Translations under genes and position numbers: made by a program | Shown here: one piece after another, positions 8,789 to 18,880 of the stretch | How the letters are laid out: every line of letters starts with the position of its first letter | How positions within the stretch are numbered: position 1 is the first letter of the stretch | DNA from: Arachnia propionica | Lineage (GTDB): Bacteria > Actinomycetota > Actinomycetes > Propionibacteriales > Propionibacteriaceae | Reading direction: 5' to 3' | Assembly (NCBI RefSeq): GCF_003859805.1 | Contig: NZ_RQZG01000016.1 | Coordinates: forward strand, 23,830 to 87,829 | DNA length: 64,000 nt | Notes under the pieces: generated by a model | What the model was told of the DNA's origin: nothing | Seen by the model: only the letters and a program-made list of their open reading frames with translations | Database searches by the model: none

Positions 8789-9481
8789 ATGGAGCGGACC
8801 CGGGCAGACCTCGACAAGATCAGTGCTGAGGTCCAGGCGATGTTTGACGGCGTTGCCGAACGCTATGACCTGCTCAACGCCGTGCTGTCCCTGGGGCAGG
8901 AGAAACGGTGGCGGCGCCACACCCTGGCGGCACTCCACCCAAGGCCCGGGGAACGGGTGCTGGACCTGGCCGCAGGCACCGGAACCTCCTCGGTGCCCTA
9001 CCAACTGGCCGGGGCCACCGTCTTCCCCACCGACTACTCGATGGGCATGCTGCAGGTGGGCAAACGGCGGCAGCCGGGACTCAACTTCGTGCGTGGCGAC
9101 GCCCTGGCCCTTCCCTATGCCGACGACTCGTTCGACGCCGTGACCATCAGCTACGGTCTGCGCAACGTCGAGGACACCGCCGGGGCACTGCGGGAGATGC
9201 TGCGGGTGACCCGACCCGGCGGTCGGCTGGTGATCGCCGAGTTCTCCACCCCCGTCCACCCCTGGTTCCGGTTCGCCTACGTCCACGGGGCCCTCAGGAT
9301 GGTGCCGGTGGCGGCGAAGCTCTCCAGCAACCCCGTCGCCTACGGGTACCTGGCCGAATCGATCCTCGCCTGGCCGAACCAGCGTGCCCTGGCCGACCTG
9401 ATCGCCGAGTGCGGATGGCGGGAGGTCGAGTTCAAGAACCTGACCGGCGGCATCGTCGCCCTGCATCGGGCACGGAAATGA
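8789..9481 (+). CDS. menG: Demethylmenaquinone methyltransferase
   Basis: This 230-residue class I SAM methyltransferase is of the UbiE/MenG family, in which it carries out the last step of menaquinone synthesis (demethylmenaquinone to menaquinone). It has the family N-terminus [23 protein letters not shown]. The SAM motif is [12 protein letters not shown], and the UbiE signature blocks YGLRNVED and [11 protein letters not shown] follow. The C-terminus [14 protein letters not shown] is typical. Its stop overlaps the start of the downstream nuclease gene. Confidence 0.93.
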   Translation: MERTRADLDKISAEVQAMFDGVAERYDLLNAVLSLGQEKRWRRHTLAALHPRPGERVLDLAAGTGTSSVPYQLAGATVFPTDYSMGMLQVGKRRQPGLNFVRGDALALPYADDSFDAVTISYGLRNVEDTAGALREMLRVTRPGGRLVIAEFSTPVHPWFRFAYVHGALRMVPVAAKLSSNPVAYGYLAESILAWPNQRALADLIAECGWREVEFKNLTGGIVALHRARK

Positions 9482-11151
9482 CCTTCCTGCTGGATCCCTA
9501 TGCCGCAAGGAGCTGCCCGGTCAAGACGTTCAACGCCTTCGACCCGGGTACTGCGGGTCCTGCCGAGCCCCTCGACGAGTCACTGCGGGAGGCCTTCGGT
9601 GGCGGCACCGAGCACCGCAGGGCCGTCCTCGCCCGGGTCGCCACCGGAGCCGATGTGGTCGACCTCGGCCCGGCCACCCACCCACTGGAGGCGACGCTGG
9701 CCGCCATGGCGGATGAGGTGCCGACCGTGATCGGGGGGCGGCTTCCCGTGGACCCCGCAGGGCACCGGCGTGGCCACCCCGACCTGCTGGTGCGGGGCGA
9801 CGGCGGCTACTGGCCGGTGGTCATCAAACCGTACCGGGTGCTGGAGAAGCAGTCCCGCGGCGGTGCGCTGCGCCGCTCCCCGCTCACCGACCCGACGGCG
9901 CTGCGTCCCCTGCCGAACCTCCGTTACCGCACCTACCGGGAGGGTGCACTGCTGGAACTGGCCCACCTGTGGCGACTGCTGCAGGCCTGCGACAGCGCCG
10001 CGACCACAGCGCTCGGCGGGATCGTCGGCAGCGACGAGGGACACACCGGACACATCACCTGGGTGCCGCTGGACTGGCGTTTCCTGCGCACCTTCTCCCG
10101 CACCTCGGCATCGGGGTACCGGCTGCGCTCCGCCCTGGAACGCTACGACCACGAACACGGGTTCCGCGTCCACGTCGCCGAGGAGGCGATGCGGCGGGTG
10201 CCGGGCGACGACCGACCACCGGTGGTGCGTCCCATCCGGGTCGCCGAGTGCGAGTGGTGCGCCTGGTGGGAGACCTGCCGGCCACGGATGGACGACGACG
10301 ACATCTCGCTGCGGATCTCGAAGACCCCCCTCGACGTCAGGGAACTGCAGACGTTGATGGGCCTCGGCATCACCACGGTCGACCAGCTGGCCCAGGCCGA
10401 CGTGGAGGAGCTGCTGCCGCACTACCTGCCCCTGACCGCGCACCGTGACCGTTCGGAGGCCAGGCTGCGGCAGGCGGCTCGTCGGGCCCGGATGCTGGCG
10501 AAGGGGGTGGCCCTGGAGAAGGTCTCCCACGACCCCATCGGCACACCGCGGTCCCGCGTGGAGATCGACCTGGACATCGAGACCGACGACCACGACCGCA
10601 CCTACCTGTGGGGGGCGCTGCTGACCGATCGGGGCACGGGCGAACAGGAGTTCCATCACTTCGCCTCCTTCACCCGGCTGCGCGACGACGCGGAGGTGGA
10701 GCTGGCCACGCGGTTCGGGACCTGGCTGCTGGAGCAGGTCGCGAGCCAACCCGACCTCATCGTGTTCCACTACTCGGACTACGAGGTGGTGCACCTGAGA
10801 CGACTCGCCGCACGCAGCGGTTCCCCGGTCCTGCGGAAGGTCCTGGACCTGGTCAAGGATCACTTCGTGGATCTGTTCGAGCTGGTGCGGGACAACTTCG
10901 TCGGGGTCGAGGGGCTCGGGTTGAAGGTGGTGGCCTCGACGGGAGCCGGGTTCTCCTGGCGTGACGAGGAGCCGGGCGGGTTGAACTCGCAGCTGTGGTT
11001 CGCCACCGCCGTCGACGCCCCGGACTCGGCGACCCGTGAGGCCGCACGCACCCGGGTGCTGGAGTACAACGAGGACGACGTCCTGGCCACCTGGCACCTC
11101 AGACAGTGGATGCAGCGCATCGATGATGGGACCCAGGTCGACCCGTCGTAG
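9478..11151 (+). CDS. TM0106-family RecB-like nuclease with RNase H-like domain
   Basis: The product has 557 residues and starts at the ATG overlapping the menG stop (ATGA). The N-terminal half is a PD-(D/E)XK-type domain with a lone early cysteine and a later cluster [10 protein letters not shown], which together could hold a Cas4/AddB-like iron-sulfur cluster. A helix-hairpin-helix-like middle ([17 protein letters not shown]) leads into an RNase H_2 (YprB-type) DEDD exonuclease domain. That domain starts at [10 protein letters not shown] and ends with the catalytic [12 protein letters not shown] motif. The biological role of this family is unknown, with DNA repair the usual guess. Confidence 0.8.
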   Translation: MTFLLDPYAARSCPVKTFNAFDPGTAGPAEPLDESLREAFGGGTEHRRAVLARVATGADVVDLGPATHPLEATLAAMADEVPTVIGGRLPVDPAGHRRGHPDLLVRGDGGYWPVVIKPYRVLEKQSRGGALRRSPLTDPTALRPLPNLRYRTYREGALLELAHLWRLLQACDSAATTALGGIVGSDEGHTGHITWVPLDWRFLRTFSRTSASGYRLRSALERYDHEHGFRVHVAEEAMRRVPGDDRPPVVRPIRVAECEWCAWWETCRPRMDDDDISLRISKTPLDVRELQTLMGLGITTVDQLAQADVEELLPHYLPLTAHRDRSEARLRQAARRARMLAKGVALEKVSHDPIGTPRSRVEIDLDIETDDHDRTYLWGALLTDRGTGEQEFHHFASFTRLRDDAEVELATRFGTWLLEQVASQPDLIVFHYSDYEVVHLRRLAARSGSPVLRKVLDLVKDHFVDLFELVRDNFVGVEGLGLKVVASTGAGFSWRDEEPGGLNSQLWFATAVDAPDSATREAARTRVLEYNEDDVLATWHLRQWMQRIDDGTQVDPS

Positions 11152-11162
11152 GACCTGGGTCC
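11129..11162 (+). terminator. Hairpin terminator after the nuclease gene
   Basis: A perfect 11-bp stem (GGACCCAGGTC / GACCTGGGTCC) has the gene's stop codon TAG within its 12-nt loop and is followed by a short T-rich stretch. Confidence 0.6.
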
Positions 11163-11228
11163 ACCTTTGGGCCAATCATCCTTGCCAGAGCGCACCCGAA
11201 TCGCTACCTTCTGCTCCAAGGAGGAAGC

Positions 11229-11963
11229 ATGGGTGCTGACGTCACACCCCTGGACCCGCTCGTGGTGGTGCGGGAGCTGAGCAAGGTGTACCGGGTCGGG
11301 GAATCACGCGTCGTGGCACTCAACCGGGTCGACCTGGAGATCCCGCGCGGCAGCTTCACCGCCGTCGTCGGCACCTCCGGCTCCGGCAAGTCCACCCTGC
11401 TCAACATGATCGGAGGCCTGGAGAAACCGACGGCCGGTGAGATCTGGGTTGACGGCCAGCCGCTGCACACCTTCAGCGAGCACGAACTGGTCACCTACCG
11501 TCGTGAACAGGTGGGCTTCATCTTCCAGTCGTTCAACCTCATGTCCCATCTCACCGCACTGCAGAACGTGGCGCTGCCCCTGTCGTTCCGCGGGATGCCG
11601 CGCAGCGAGCGGGAGGAACTGGCGAGGAAGGTGCTGATCACCCTCGGGCTGGGGGACCACCTGGACCACCTGCCGACCCAGCTCTCCGGCGGCCAGCAGC
11701 AGCGCGTGGGGATCGCCCGGGCGATGGCGGTCCGCCCGAAACTCGTCTTCGCCGATGAGCCGACCGGGAACCTGGACTCCCGCACCGCCGAGGCGACCCT
11801 GCGACTGTTCCGCCGTGTGATCCGACGCTTCCACCAGACCTGGCTCATGGTCACCCACGACGCCCACCTGGCGAGCTTCGCCGACACCATCGTCGCCATC
11901 ACCGATGGCCGCATCTCCGACATCTCCCAGCAGCACCACGACGACCCCGAGGAGCACTCATGA
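11229..11963 (+). CDS. MacB/LolD-type ABC transporter ATP-binding protein
   Basis: The product has 244 residues and is preceded by a strong AAGGAGG site. It has Walker A GTSGSGKST, the family-typical Q-loop FIFQSFNLM, signature LSGGQQQRVGIARA, and Walker B with LVFADEPTGNLDS. The DEPTGNLDSRTAE stretch is diagnostic of the MacB/LolD/FtsE group. That group powers mechanotransmission exporters with four-helix permeases rather than classical import. It overlaps the next gene by 4 bp and forms a three-gene exporter with the genes up to 14417. Confidence 0.9.
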   Translation: MGADVTPLDPLVVVRELSKVYRVGESRVVALNRVDLEIPRGSFTAVVGTSGSGKSTLLNMIGGLEKPTAGEIWVDGQPLHTFSEHELVTYRREQVGFIFQSFNLMSHLTALQNVALPLSFRGMPRSEREELARKVLITLGLGDHLDHLPTQLSGGQQQRVGIARAMAVRPKLVFADEPTGNLDSRTAEATLRLFRRVIRRFHQTWLMVTHDAHLASFADTIVAITDGRISDISQQHHDDPEEHS

Positions 11964-13066
11964 GACCCCTTCGATGCCTGGTCCTCGCCCTGGCCGCACT
12001 GCTGGCCCTGGCCGCACCGGTCGTGGCCTCGGCCGACGAACCGAAACCGAAGGAGAGCTCCTCCCCGTCCCGGGAGTCCACACCGAGGCAGACCAGCGCC
12101 CCCGGTAGTGGGGACGACGGCGGTGGAGGTGCCCCGGGAAGCACCGGCGCGGCCGGGGTCTCGGTGCCACGGGTGATGCTGGAGTCGGTGGTCCCCACCC
12201 CGAGAACCGTCACGGCAGGCTCCTCCTTCACGTTGTCCTACACCTTGGTGAACCGGTCGAAGAAGACCCGGGTGAACAACCTCAAGGTCACCCTCTCCCA
12301 GGGCGAGGGTGCCTTCCTGCCGACGAACGGGGCGTCCTCGACCTTCATCTCCGGCATCAAACCGGGGGGCTCGGTCAGCCGCGACATGGTGTTCTCGACG
12401 CTGCCGTCGTTGGAGCACCGACCCTATCCCATCACGATGACCATCGAGTACGAGGACGCCGACGCCAACCAGTACTCCGCCACCGAGACCATCTCCATCC
12501 AGGTCGACCAGCCGACCCGCGCCGACACCTCCACCTTCACCATCGTCCCCGAGGAACTCATGGTCGGCGACGAGGCCACCGTGACGTTCAGCCTCAACAA
12601 CCTCGGCAAGTCGAAGATCCACAACGCGAGGATCACCGTCGCCGAGGGGCAGGGCGTGGCGGCGAAGGAGCACTTCATCGGCTCGGTGGAGCCGGGTGCC
12701 TCGTCCACTGTGGAGCTGCTGCTCACCGCCACGGCGGAGCGGGAGGAGCCACTGACGGCGGTCATCACCTTCGAGGACGCGAACGGCACCGTCGCCACGA
12801 TGGAGAAACAGCTGACCCTCACGGTCCTGCCCGAGCAGATGATGGAGGAACCCGGCCCACCATCCGGTCAGGAGACGCAGCCGGTGCCCGAACCGGTCGT
12901 CGAGGGCAGTGACGCCTGGCTGTGGTGGGTGGGCGGCGGCATCGCACTCGGCGTGGTGCTGCTGATCGCCAGCATCACCCTCAGCCGTCGCGCCAAGCAG
13001 CGCCAGGAGCACTCCTTCGATCTCGACCTGCTCGACGGCACGCCGCTCGTCGGCTCGGACCTGTGA
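11960..13066 (+). CDS. Secreted, membrane-anchored protein with CARDB/COG1361-like domains (exporter accessory)
   Basis: The product has 368 residues. A signal peptide (residues 1-25, ending ASA-D) is followed by a low-complexity Ser/Pro/Gly linker to about residue 70. Then come two beta-sandwich-like repeats of about 110 residues. Each has the form ...F-TLSYTLVNRSKKTRVNNLKVTL or ATVTFSLNNLGKSKIHNARITV, with an EPG or KPGGS turn, as in COG1361/CARDB domains. A C-terminal transmembrane helix (about 318-340) and a short basic cytoplasmic tail follow. Encoded between ATPase and permease, it takes the place a MacA-like adaptor has in Gram-negative systems. I infer that it forms the outer-face part of the exporter. 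Confidence 0.7.
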   Translation: MRPLRCLVLALAALLALAAPVVASADEPKPKESSSPSRESTPRQTSAPGSGDDGGGGAPGSTGAAGVSVPRVMLESVVPTPRTVTAGSSFTLSYTLVNRSKKTRVNNLKVTLSQGEGAFLPTNGASSTFISGIKPGGSVSRDMVFSTLPSLEHRPYPITMTIEYEDADANQYSATETISIQVDQPTRADTSTFTIVPEELMVGDEATVTFSLNNLGKSKIHNARITVAEGQGVAAKEHFIGSVEPGASSTVELLLTATAEREEPLTAVITFEDANGTVATMEKQLTLTVLPEQMMEEPGPPSGQETQPVPEPVVEGSDAWLWWVGGGIALGVVLLIASITLSRRAKQRQEHSFDLDLLDGTPLVGSDL

Positions 13067-13076
13067 GGATGCTGCC

Positions 13077-14417
13077 ATGAGATTCGGCGACCTGGTCGCC
13101 ACCAGCCTCACCTCGCTGTGGCAGCGGAAGGTCCGCACCTTCCTGACGGTGCTGGGGGTGATGATCGGCACCATCTCCGTGGTGGTGATGATCTCGCTGG
13201 GACTCGGCCTGACCAAGTCACTGCACGACTCCATCGCCGCACAGGGCAGCCTCAAGGAGGTGCTGGTGCAGAACAACCCGTTCACCCAGGGCAGCTCGAA
13301 GAAGCTGCCACGGATGGATGACCGATTGGCCCAGACCTTCGCCACCTACGAGGGAGTGGCCCACGTGATCCCCGTCTACCGGACCTACCTGCCGGTCAAG
13401 GTGGGCAAGTACCGGGGAGAGTTCGAGGTCGTCGCGGTGCCGAGGGAGTCGCTGGGGAGGATGGACCTGGAGATCGCCCGTGGCAGCGCACCGGGGCAAC
13501 ACGGCCTCGAGGTGCTGGTCGGGCACCAGGTGGCCGAGGCCCTGCGGACCGCGAACGGCAGGGAGTCGTTCCTGGACAGCGGTGAGGACATCGTCGGTCA
13601 GGAGCTCACCCTGGAGTTCTTCGACCATGGCTCGGCGGAGGAGCAGACATCAGCTCCCCCGAGGTTGAAACCACTGCGGTCGACGGTCTCGGGCAGCATC
13701 GCCGGCCATGGATCGTACTCGGAGACCTCCACCATCCTGGTGGTGGAGCTGGAGTCCCTCAAGCAGGAGATGGACAAACGCAACCGTGGCCGGGCCCTGC
13801 CGGAGCAGCCGACCGACAGCCAGGGCAGACAGAAGGGCACCTTCACCTACTCCACGCTCAAGGTGGTGGCGAAGGACATCAAGGACACCGAGGGTCTCCT
13901 GGTCAGGTTGAAGGACGAGGGGTACGAGGCCTACGCCCTCATCGAGTGGATCAAGGAGAGTGAGAAGCAGCTGACCCAGGTCCAGGCCATCTTCGGCGGG
14001 ATCGGCGCGATGTCCCTGCTGGTGGCCGCCATCGGCATCGCCAACACCATGATGATGAGCGTCTACGAACGCACCCGGGAGATCGGTGTGATGAAGGTGC
14101 TGGGGGCGAGCCTGCGGGACATCCGGTTCCTGTTCCTCGTCGAGGCCGCGGGGATCGGTTTCATCGGCGGGGTGCTCGGGATCCTGGGCAGTTTCCTGGC
14201 CTCTGCCGGACTCAACAGTCCCGCAGGTGCTGAGCTGCTGGCTCCCGCACTGGGAATCGGCGGCGTGCCGGGTGACACGTTGACGATGTCGGTGATCCCG
14301 CCGTGGCTGGCCGGGACGACCCTGCTGTTCGCGACCGTCATCGGCACCGTCGCGGGGCTGCTGCCGGCACACCGCGCCACCCGGTTGAGCGCCCTCGACG
14401 CGATCCGATCACAGTAA
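13077..14417 (+). CDS. MacB-like FtsX-family ABC exporter permease
   Basis: The product has 446 residues. A transmembrane helix near the N-terminus (VLGVMIGTISVVVMISLGLG) is followed by a large extracytoplasmic MacB periplasmic-type domain of about 250 residues. Three more helices close the protein: GAMSLLVAAIGIANTMMMS, then the EAAGIGFIGGVLGILGSFLASAG segment, and the final IPPWLAGTTLLFATVIGTVAGLLPA. The cytoplasmic loop YERTREIGVMKVLGASLRDIRFLF is the FtsX hallmark that contacts the ATPase. The gene lies 10 bp after the accessory protein gene. The substrate is unknown. Confidence 0.88.
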   Translation: MRFGDLVATSLTSLWQRKVRTFLTVLGVMIGTISVVVMISLGLGLTKSLHDSIAAQGSLKEVLVQNNPFTQGSSKKLPRMDDRLAQTFATYEGVAHVIPVYRTYLPVKVGKYRGEFEVVAVPRESLGRMDLEIARGSAPGQHGLEVLVGHQVAEALRTANGRESFLDSGEDIVGQELTLEFFDHGSAEEQTSAPPRLKPLRSTVSGSIAGHGSYSETSTILVVELESLKQEMDKRNRGRALPEQPTDSQGRQKGTFTYSTLKVVAKDIKDTEGLLVRLKDEGYEAYALIEWIKESEKQLTQVQAIFGGIGAMSLLVAAIGIANTMMMSVYERTREIGVMKVLGASLRDIRFLFLVEAAGIGFIGGVLGILGSFLASAGLNSPAGAELLAPALGIGGVPGDTLTMSVIPPWLAGTTLLFATVIGTVAGLLPAHRATRLSALDAIRSQ

Positions 14418-14469
14418 GGGTCACCTCACCAAGCGGGTAGGCTGGTCCCACCCGATGTCAGGAGCACTC

Positions 14470-15279
14470 ATGCCCCGTCCCACCCGGCGACCACGCACCG
14501 CCGTCGTCCTCGACCGTGAACAGCTCGCGCCCAACCTGCTGCGGCTACGGCTGCGTGCCGACGACCTGCAGTCCGAGGAGGTCGCCTTCACGGACTCCTA
14601 CGTCAAGTTCATCCTGCCCCGGCCGGGCACCGATCTGGCCTGGCCGTTCGACCCGGAACAGGTACGCGATTCCCTGCCCCCCGAGCAGCAGCCGGTGCTT
14701 CGGGCCTACACCATCCGCGCCTTCGACCCCGAAACCTCCACCATGACCGTCGACTTCGTCACCCACGGCGACGAGGGGATCGCCGGGGTCTGGGCCGCGA
14801 CGGTGGCACCGGGTGAGTCCGTGGGGTTCGTCGGCCCGGGCGGGGCCTGGTCCCCCACCGCGTCGTACCGCCACTTCGTCCTCGCGGGCGATGAGGCCGC
14901 AGCCCCTGCCATCGCCGCGGCCGTCGACGCGTTGCCGGAGGGCACGACCGCCACGGTGTTCCTGGAGGTGGACCACCGTTTCGCGATGCCGGATCCCGAT
15001 GGCGTGACCATCCACTGGCTGATGCGCGGGGACGCCCTCCCGGGCGATCCACTGATCGACGCGGTGCGTTCCCACGAGTTCCCCGGGGAACCGACCGGCT
15101 GGTTCGTCCACGGAGTGGCGGAGATGGTCCGGGACCTGCGTCGTCACCTGTTCGTCGAGCGCGGCGTCCCCCGCGATGCCGTCTCCATCTCCGGCTACTG
15201 GCGACGCGGCATGACCGATGAGCAGTGGCGCGCCACGAAGAAGGAGTTCAACGCACAGCTGGAGGCCGACCTGGCCTAG
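14470..15279 (+). CDS. Siderophore-interacting flavoprotein (SIP/ViuB family)
   Basis: The product has 269 residues from the ATG at 14470, which has AGGAG at the right distance; an in-frame ATG at 14455 has none. The family fold is clear: an FAD-binding beta-barrel with RAYTIRAFDPETSTMTVDFVTHG (the RxYTxR motif that grips the flavin) and the glycine turn GPGGAWSP. A NAD(P)H-binding SIP domain follows, with LAGDEAAAPAIAA and the C-terminal WFVHGVAEMVRDLRRHL and SGYWRRGMTDEQW. These reductases free iron from ferric siderophores in the cytoplasm. No siderophore uptake genes are adjacent, and I see no convincing iron box in front. Confidence 0.9.
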   Translation: MPRPTRRPRTAVVLDREQLAPNLLRLRLRADDLQSEEVAFTDSYVKFILPRPGTDLAWPFDPEQVRDSLPPEQQPVLRAYTIRAFDPETSTMTVDFVTHGDEGIAGVWAATVAPGESVGFVGPGGAWSPTASYRHFVLAGDEAAAPAIAAAVDALPEGTTATVFLEVDHRFAMPDPDGVTIHWLMRGDALPGDPLIDAVRSHEFPGEPTGWFVHGVAEMVRDLRRHLFVERGVPRDAVSISGYWRRGMTDEQWRATKKEFNAQLEADLA

Positions 15280-15280
15280 G

Positions 15281-15308
15281 CCCACCCGCTGCACCGGCAG
15301 CGGGTGGG
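15281..15308. terminator. Bidirectional hairpin terminator
   Basis: A 12-bp stem (CCCACCCGCTGC and complement) with an ACCG loop separates two convergent genes, starting right after one stop codon and ending 3 bp before the other. Confidence 0.75.
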
Positions 15309-15311
15309 ATG

Positions 15312-16694
15312 TCACAACTCCGTCAGGATCTGCTGGACCGTGGTCTTGGCGTCACCGAAACACATCACCGAGTTCTCGTTGAAGAACAGCGGGTTCTGGA
15401 CCCCGGCGTAGCCCGCACTCATGGAGCGTTTGAACACCACCACCTGGTCGGCCTCCCAGACCTTCAGCACCGGCATCCCGGAGATCGGGGACCCCGGTTC
15501 GTTCGCCGCCGGGTTGACGGTGTCGTTCGCACCGATCACCAGCACCACGTCCGTGTCGGGGAAGTCGTCGTTGATCTCGTCCATCTCCAGCACGATGTCG
15601 TAGGGCACCTTCGCCTCGGCCAGCAGCACGTTCATGTGCCCCGGCAGCCGCCCCGCCACCGGATGGATGGCGAACCGCACCTCGACGCCACGCTGCCGCA
15701 ACCGTGAGGTGAGCTCCGCGACGGGGTACTGCGCCTGCGCGACCGCCATCCCGTACCCGGGCGCGATCACCACGGAGCGGGCCTGACCGAGCAGCGACGC
15801 GACCTCCGCCGTCGAGGCCTCCCGGTACTCCCCCAGTTCCCCGGACTCGGCGACGGGGGCGTCCCCGAAACCACCGAGGATCACCGAGACGAAGGACCGG
15901 TTCATCGCACGGCACATGATGTAGGACAGGATGGCTCCGGAGGCCCCGACCAGGGCGCCGGTGATGATGAGCACGCTCATGTTCAGCATGAAGCCGGAGA
16001 ACGCCGCCGCCCAGCCGGAGTAGGAGTTGAGCATCGACACCACCACCGGCATGTCCGCCCCACCGATCGCGGCCACCAGGTGGAAGCCCAGCACCAGCGC
16101 CAGCACCGTCACCAGGATGAGCGGGATGATCGAGCCGGAGATCACGTACCACCAGCCGAGCCCCACCGAGGCCACGACGATGGCGAGGTTGATCCAGTGG
16201 CGTCCCGGCAGCATGAGCGGCCGTGAGGCCAGCCGACCGTTGAGCTTGCCCCACGCCACGAGGGAGCCGGTGAAGGTCACCGCCCCGACGAAGATCCCGA
16301 GGACCACCTCGACGGAGTGGACGACGTCGCTGTGCGTGACGGCCAGGTGGACGTTGAAGCCGACCAGCACCGCCGCCGCGCCGACGAAGCTGTGGAGCAG
16401 GGCGATGAGCTCGGGCATCCCGGTCATCTCGACCCGGCGTGCCTTCCACACCCCGATGGCCCCGCCGACGATGATCGCCACGTACAGCAGGACGGCGGAG
16501 CTCCACTGCGGTCGTCCCGCCGTCAGGTCGACGTAGCCGATGGCGAAGTTCGTCGCGACGAGCGCGAACACCATCCCGAGGATGCCGTAGGCGTTGCCCT
16601 TCTTCGCGGTCTCGTGCTTGCTGAGTCCCGCCAGGGCGAGGATGAACATGAGCCCCGCAGCGATGTAGGTGGCCCCGATGAAATTGCCCAGCAC
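15312..16694 (-). CDS. pntB: NAD(P) transhydrogenase beta subunit
   Basis: The 460-residue product starts with GTG 3 bp after pntA. About nine transmembrane helices fill the first ~270 residues. They are followed by the soluble NADP-binding domain [20 protein letters not shown] (the [10 protein letters not shown] fingerprint), then [23 protein letters not shown] and [15 protein letters not shown]. With PntA it couples hydride transfer between NADH and NADP+ to proton flow and so supplies NADPH. Length and motif order match E. coli PntB. Confidence 0.95.
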   Translation of the reverse strand: MLGNFIGATYIAAGLMFILALAGLSKHETAKKGNAYGILGMVFALVATNFAIGYVDLTAGRPQWSSAVLLYVAIIVGGAIGVWKARRVEMTGMPELIALLHSFVGAAAVLVGFNVHLAVTHSDVVHSVEVVLGIFVGAVTFTGSLVAWGKLNGRLASRPLMLPGRHWINLAIVVASVGLGWWYVISGSIIPLILVTVLALVLGFHLVAAIGGADMPVVVSMLNSYSGWAAAFSGFMLNMSVLIITGALVGASGAILSYIMCRAMNRSFVSVILGGFGDAPVAESGELGEYREASTAEVASLLGQARSVVIAPGYGMAVAQAQYPVAELTSRLRQRGVEVRFAIHPVAGRLPGHMNVLLAEAKVPYDIVLEMDEINDDFPDTDVVLVIGANDTVNPAANEPGSPISGMPVLKVWEADQVVVFKRSMSAGYAGVQNPLFFNENSVMCFGDAKTTVQQILTEL

Positions 16695-16697
16695 GGC

Positions 16698-18224
16698 TCA
16701 GCCCTTCCTGAACATGTCGAGCATCCGGTGGGTCACCGTGAATCCACCGAACACGTTGATCGACGCGATGAGCACCGCGATGAAGGCGAGTGCCTTGACC
16801 ACCCAGTCGTCGTGGGCGAGCTGTGTCATCGCACCGACGACGATGATCCCCGAGACCGCGTTGGTGACGCTCATCAGGGGCGTGTGGAGGGCGTGGGTGA
16901 CGTTCCAGACCACGTAGTAGCCGACGACGATCGCCACCACGAACACCCCCATGAGGGTGACGAAGCTGGAGGGGGCGACGGTCAGGGCGGCGATGAAACC
17001 GATCGCCCCCACCCCGACCAGCGCCACCTGGTGCCACCAGGGTCTGGGTGATGGTGGTGGGGTGACGACCTCAGGGCCTTGTCGTACCGGTGCCCGGGCC
17101 GGGGTGGCCGAGACCTGGATCGGGGGTGGTGGGAAGGTGACCCGGCCGTCGCGCACCACGGTCATGGTGCGCACCACCTCGTCGTCGAAGTCGACGACGA
17201 GCTGCCCGTCCTTGCCCGGTGTCATGAGGCTGAGCGCGTTGACCAGGTTCGTGCCATAGAGCTGGGAGCTCTGCCCCGGCAGCCGGGACGCCAGGTCCGT
17301 GTACCCGATGATGGTGACCCCGCCGTCGGTGACGTGACTCTCGCCGGGCCGGGTCAGCTCACAGTTGCCCCCGCCACTGGCCGCCAGGTCCACGATCACC
17401 GAGCCGGGCTTCATGCTCGCCACCATCTCGGCGGTGATGAGTCTCGGCGACGGCCTGCCGGGGATCGCCGCGGTGGTGATGATGATGTCCACCTCCCGCG
17501 CCTGGGCCGCGTACAGCTCTGCGGCCCGGGCTGCGAAATCCGCCCCGACCTCCTTGGCGTAGCCGTCGCTGGAGACCTCCTGGTCCATGCCGTCGACGTG
17601 GACGAAGGTTGCCCCCATCGACTCGACCTGTTCGGCGGTCTCGGGGCGGACATCGGTGGCCCGCACGACGGCCCCGAGCGAGTTCGCGGCCCCGATGGCG
17701 GCGAGCCCCGCCACCCCGGCCCCGATCACGAGGACGGTGGCGGGGGGCACCTTCCCGGCGGCGGTCACCTGGCCGGTGAAGAAACGCCCGAAGGCGTGGG
17801 CGGCCTCGACGACGGCGCGGTAGCCGGAGATGTTGGCCAGCGAACTCAATGCGTCCAACGCCTGGGCCCGGGAGGTGCGGGGCACCATGTCCATGCTGAG
17901 CGCGGTGATCCCCTGGGCCGCCAGCCGCGTGGTGAGTTCAGGATGCTGCCTGGGCGCGAGGAAGGTGATGAGGGTGGCACCGGGCCGCATACCGGCGATC
18001 TGGGTCTCGTGCGGGGACCCGATGCCCAGCACGACGTCACTCTCCCAGGCCGAGGGGACGATCCCGGCTCCTGCCGCCTCGTAGTCCTCGTCCCTGAAGG
18101 AGGCCTTCAGCCCTGCCCCGGACTCGACGACGACCTCGTAGCCGAGCCGGATCAGCTGTTGAACTGTTCGGGGAGTGGCCGCGACCCTGGTGTCGCCCAT
18201 CTCCCGGATCACCCCGATGCGCAT
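16698..18224 (-). CDS. pntA: NAD(P) transhydrogenase alpha subunit
   Basis: The product has 508 residues, the size of the single-chain E. coli type (many actinobacteria split alpha in two). The NAD-binding domain I starts with [18 protein letters not shown] and has the Rossmann motif [22 protein letters not shown] and the flexible loop. A proline-rich linker near residue 380 leads to four C-terminal membrane helices. A TAGCTT box ends 6 nt before the ATG, so the transcript is probably leaderless, although GAGG within the spacer could also act as a ribosome site. Confidence 0.95.
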   Translation of the reverse strand: MRIGVIREMGDTRVAATPRTVQQLIRLGYEVVVESGAGLKASFRDEDYEAAGAGIVPSAWESDVVLGIGSPHETQIAGMRPGATLITFLAPRQHPELTTRLAAQGITALSMDMVPRTSRAQALDALSSLANISGYRAVVEAAHAFGRFFTGQVTAAGKVPPATVLVIGAGVAGLAAIGAANSLGAVVRATDVRPETAEQVESMGATFVHVDGMDQEVSSDGYAKEVGADFAARAAELYAAQAREVDIIITTAAIPGRPSPRLITAEMVASMKPGSVIVDLAASGGGNCELTRPGESHVTDGGVTIIGYTDLASRLPGQSSQLYGTNLVNALSLMTPGKDGQLVVDFDDEVVRTMTVVRDGRVTFPPPPIQVSATPARAPVRQGPEVVTPPPSPRPWWHQVALVGVGAIGFIAALTVAPSSFVTLMGVFVVAIVVGYYVVWNVTHALHTPLMSVTNAVSGIIVVGAMTQLAHDDWVVKALAFIAVLIASINVFGGFTVTHRMLDMFRKG

Positions 18225-18310
18225 GTCCTCAAGCTATCGTCCTCGAACCGCTGCCGCCATACGGGGGTGGGGGTTTGTGGGGCCGGACCGGGAACGCCTC
18301 TCGGCGTGTG

Positions 18311-18358
18311 GCCGCTCGAGGCGGCTAAAGGTGGAGCCCGGGGTTACCGCGGCCCGGC
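18311..18358 (-). terminator. Possible structured terminator between the upstream gene and pntA
   Basis: Two small hairpins lie beyond the stop of the gene at 18374: one with arms GCCGG-GC flanking the 18336-18358 stretch, and GCCGC/GCGGC at 18311-18325. There is no clear T tract, so this could also be a 5' structure of pntA. Confidence 0.3.
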
Positions 18359-18373
18359 AGGAACCATGCTAGC

Positions 18374-18826
18374 TCACCACAGCGATCCGGCGCGCCATTC
18401 CCGGGCACAGGCCTCGAGTTCGGCGGCGCGCTGGTCCCACCGGGGCCCGAGTCGACGCCCGATGATGGCCGCGCGGTCACAGAGATCCGAGAAATCGCCG
18501 TCGAAGTGCCCGGTCAACAACTGTCGCACGTCCTCCGCGACGGGGCCCTCCGGCAACTGTTGCTCAACCTGGTGGAGCCGCCACAACGCGCCGGGTAGGG
18601 ACAGCGGCGCGGCCTGCTTCCACAGGGCGAGGAGGTCCTCGATCCCCTCACGCTCCAGGTACTGGTTGAGGCGGGCGCGGACATCGGGGTCGGTGTCCTT
18701 GGCCAGCAACACGAGGATCGCCGCGGTGTCGTGCGCAGCGAGACTCAGATCGGCAGGATCCCCCGACCCGGAAAGTTCTTCCAGGATGTCGCTGGCTCTG
18801 TGGACGGGCCGGTGGAAGCGTCGCAT
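18374..18826 (-). CDS. Hypothetical helical protein at the end of the men operon
   Basis: The product has 150 residues from the ATG at 18826, chosen because of the GAAGGAAG site just upstream. The sequence is predicted all-helical and cytoplasmic: HRASDILEELSGSGDPADLSLAAHDTAA, then DPDVRARLNQYLEREGIEDLLALWK, and it ends in RAAELEACAREWRAGSLW. I do not recognise a domain. It lies 54 bp behind menD on the same strand, so it may be transcribed with the men operon, but a link to quinone synthesis is only positional. Confidence 0.6.
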   Translation of the reverse strand: MRRFHRPVHRASDILEELSGSGDPADLSLAAHDTAAILVLLAKDTDPDVRARLNQYLEREGIEDLLALWKQAAPLSLPGALWRLHQVEQQLPEGPVAEDVRQLLTGHFDGDFSDLCDRAAIIGRRLGPRWDQRAAELEACAREWRAGSLW

Positions 18827-18880
18827 ATCTTCCTTCTCCCTTCGGGACCAATGTGGTTCAGGACCTGTGTCCACTCGAGG

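Noticed and set aside
14431..14455. Possible iron box before the siderophore-interacting protein gene
   Set aside because: Only the central AGGCT fits; the flanks match few consensus positions. It is better read as a TAGGCT -10 box.
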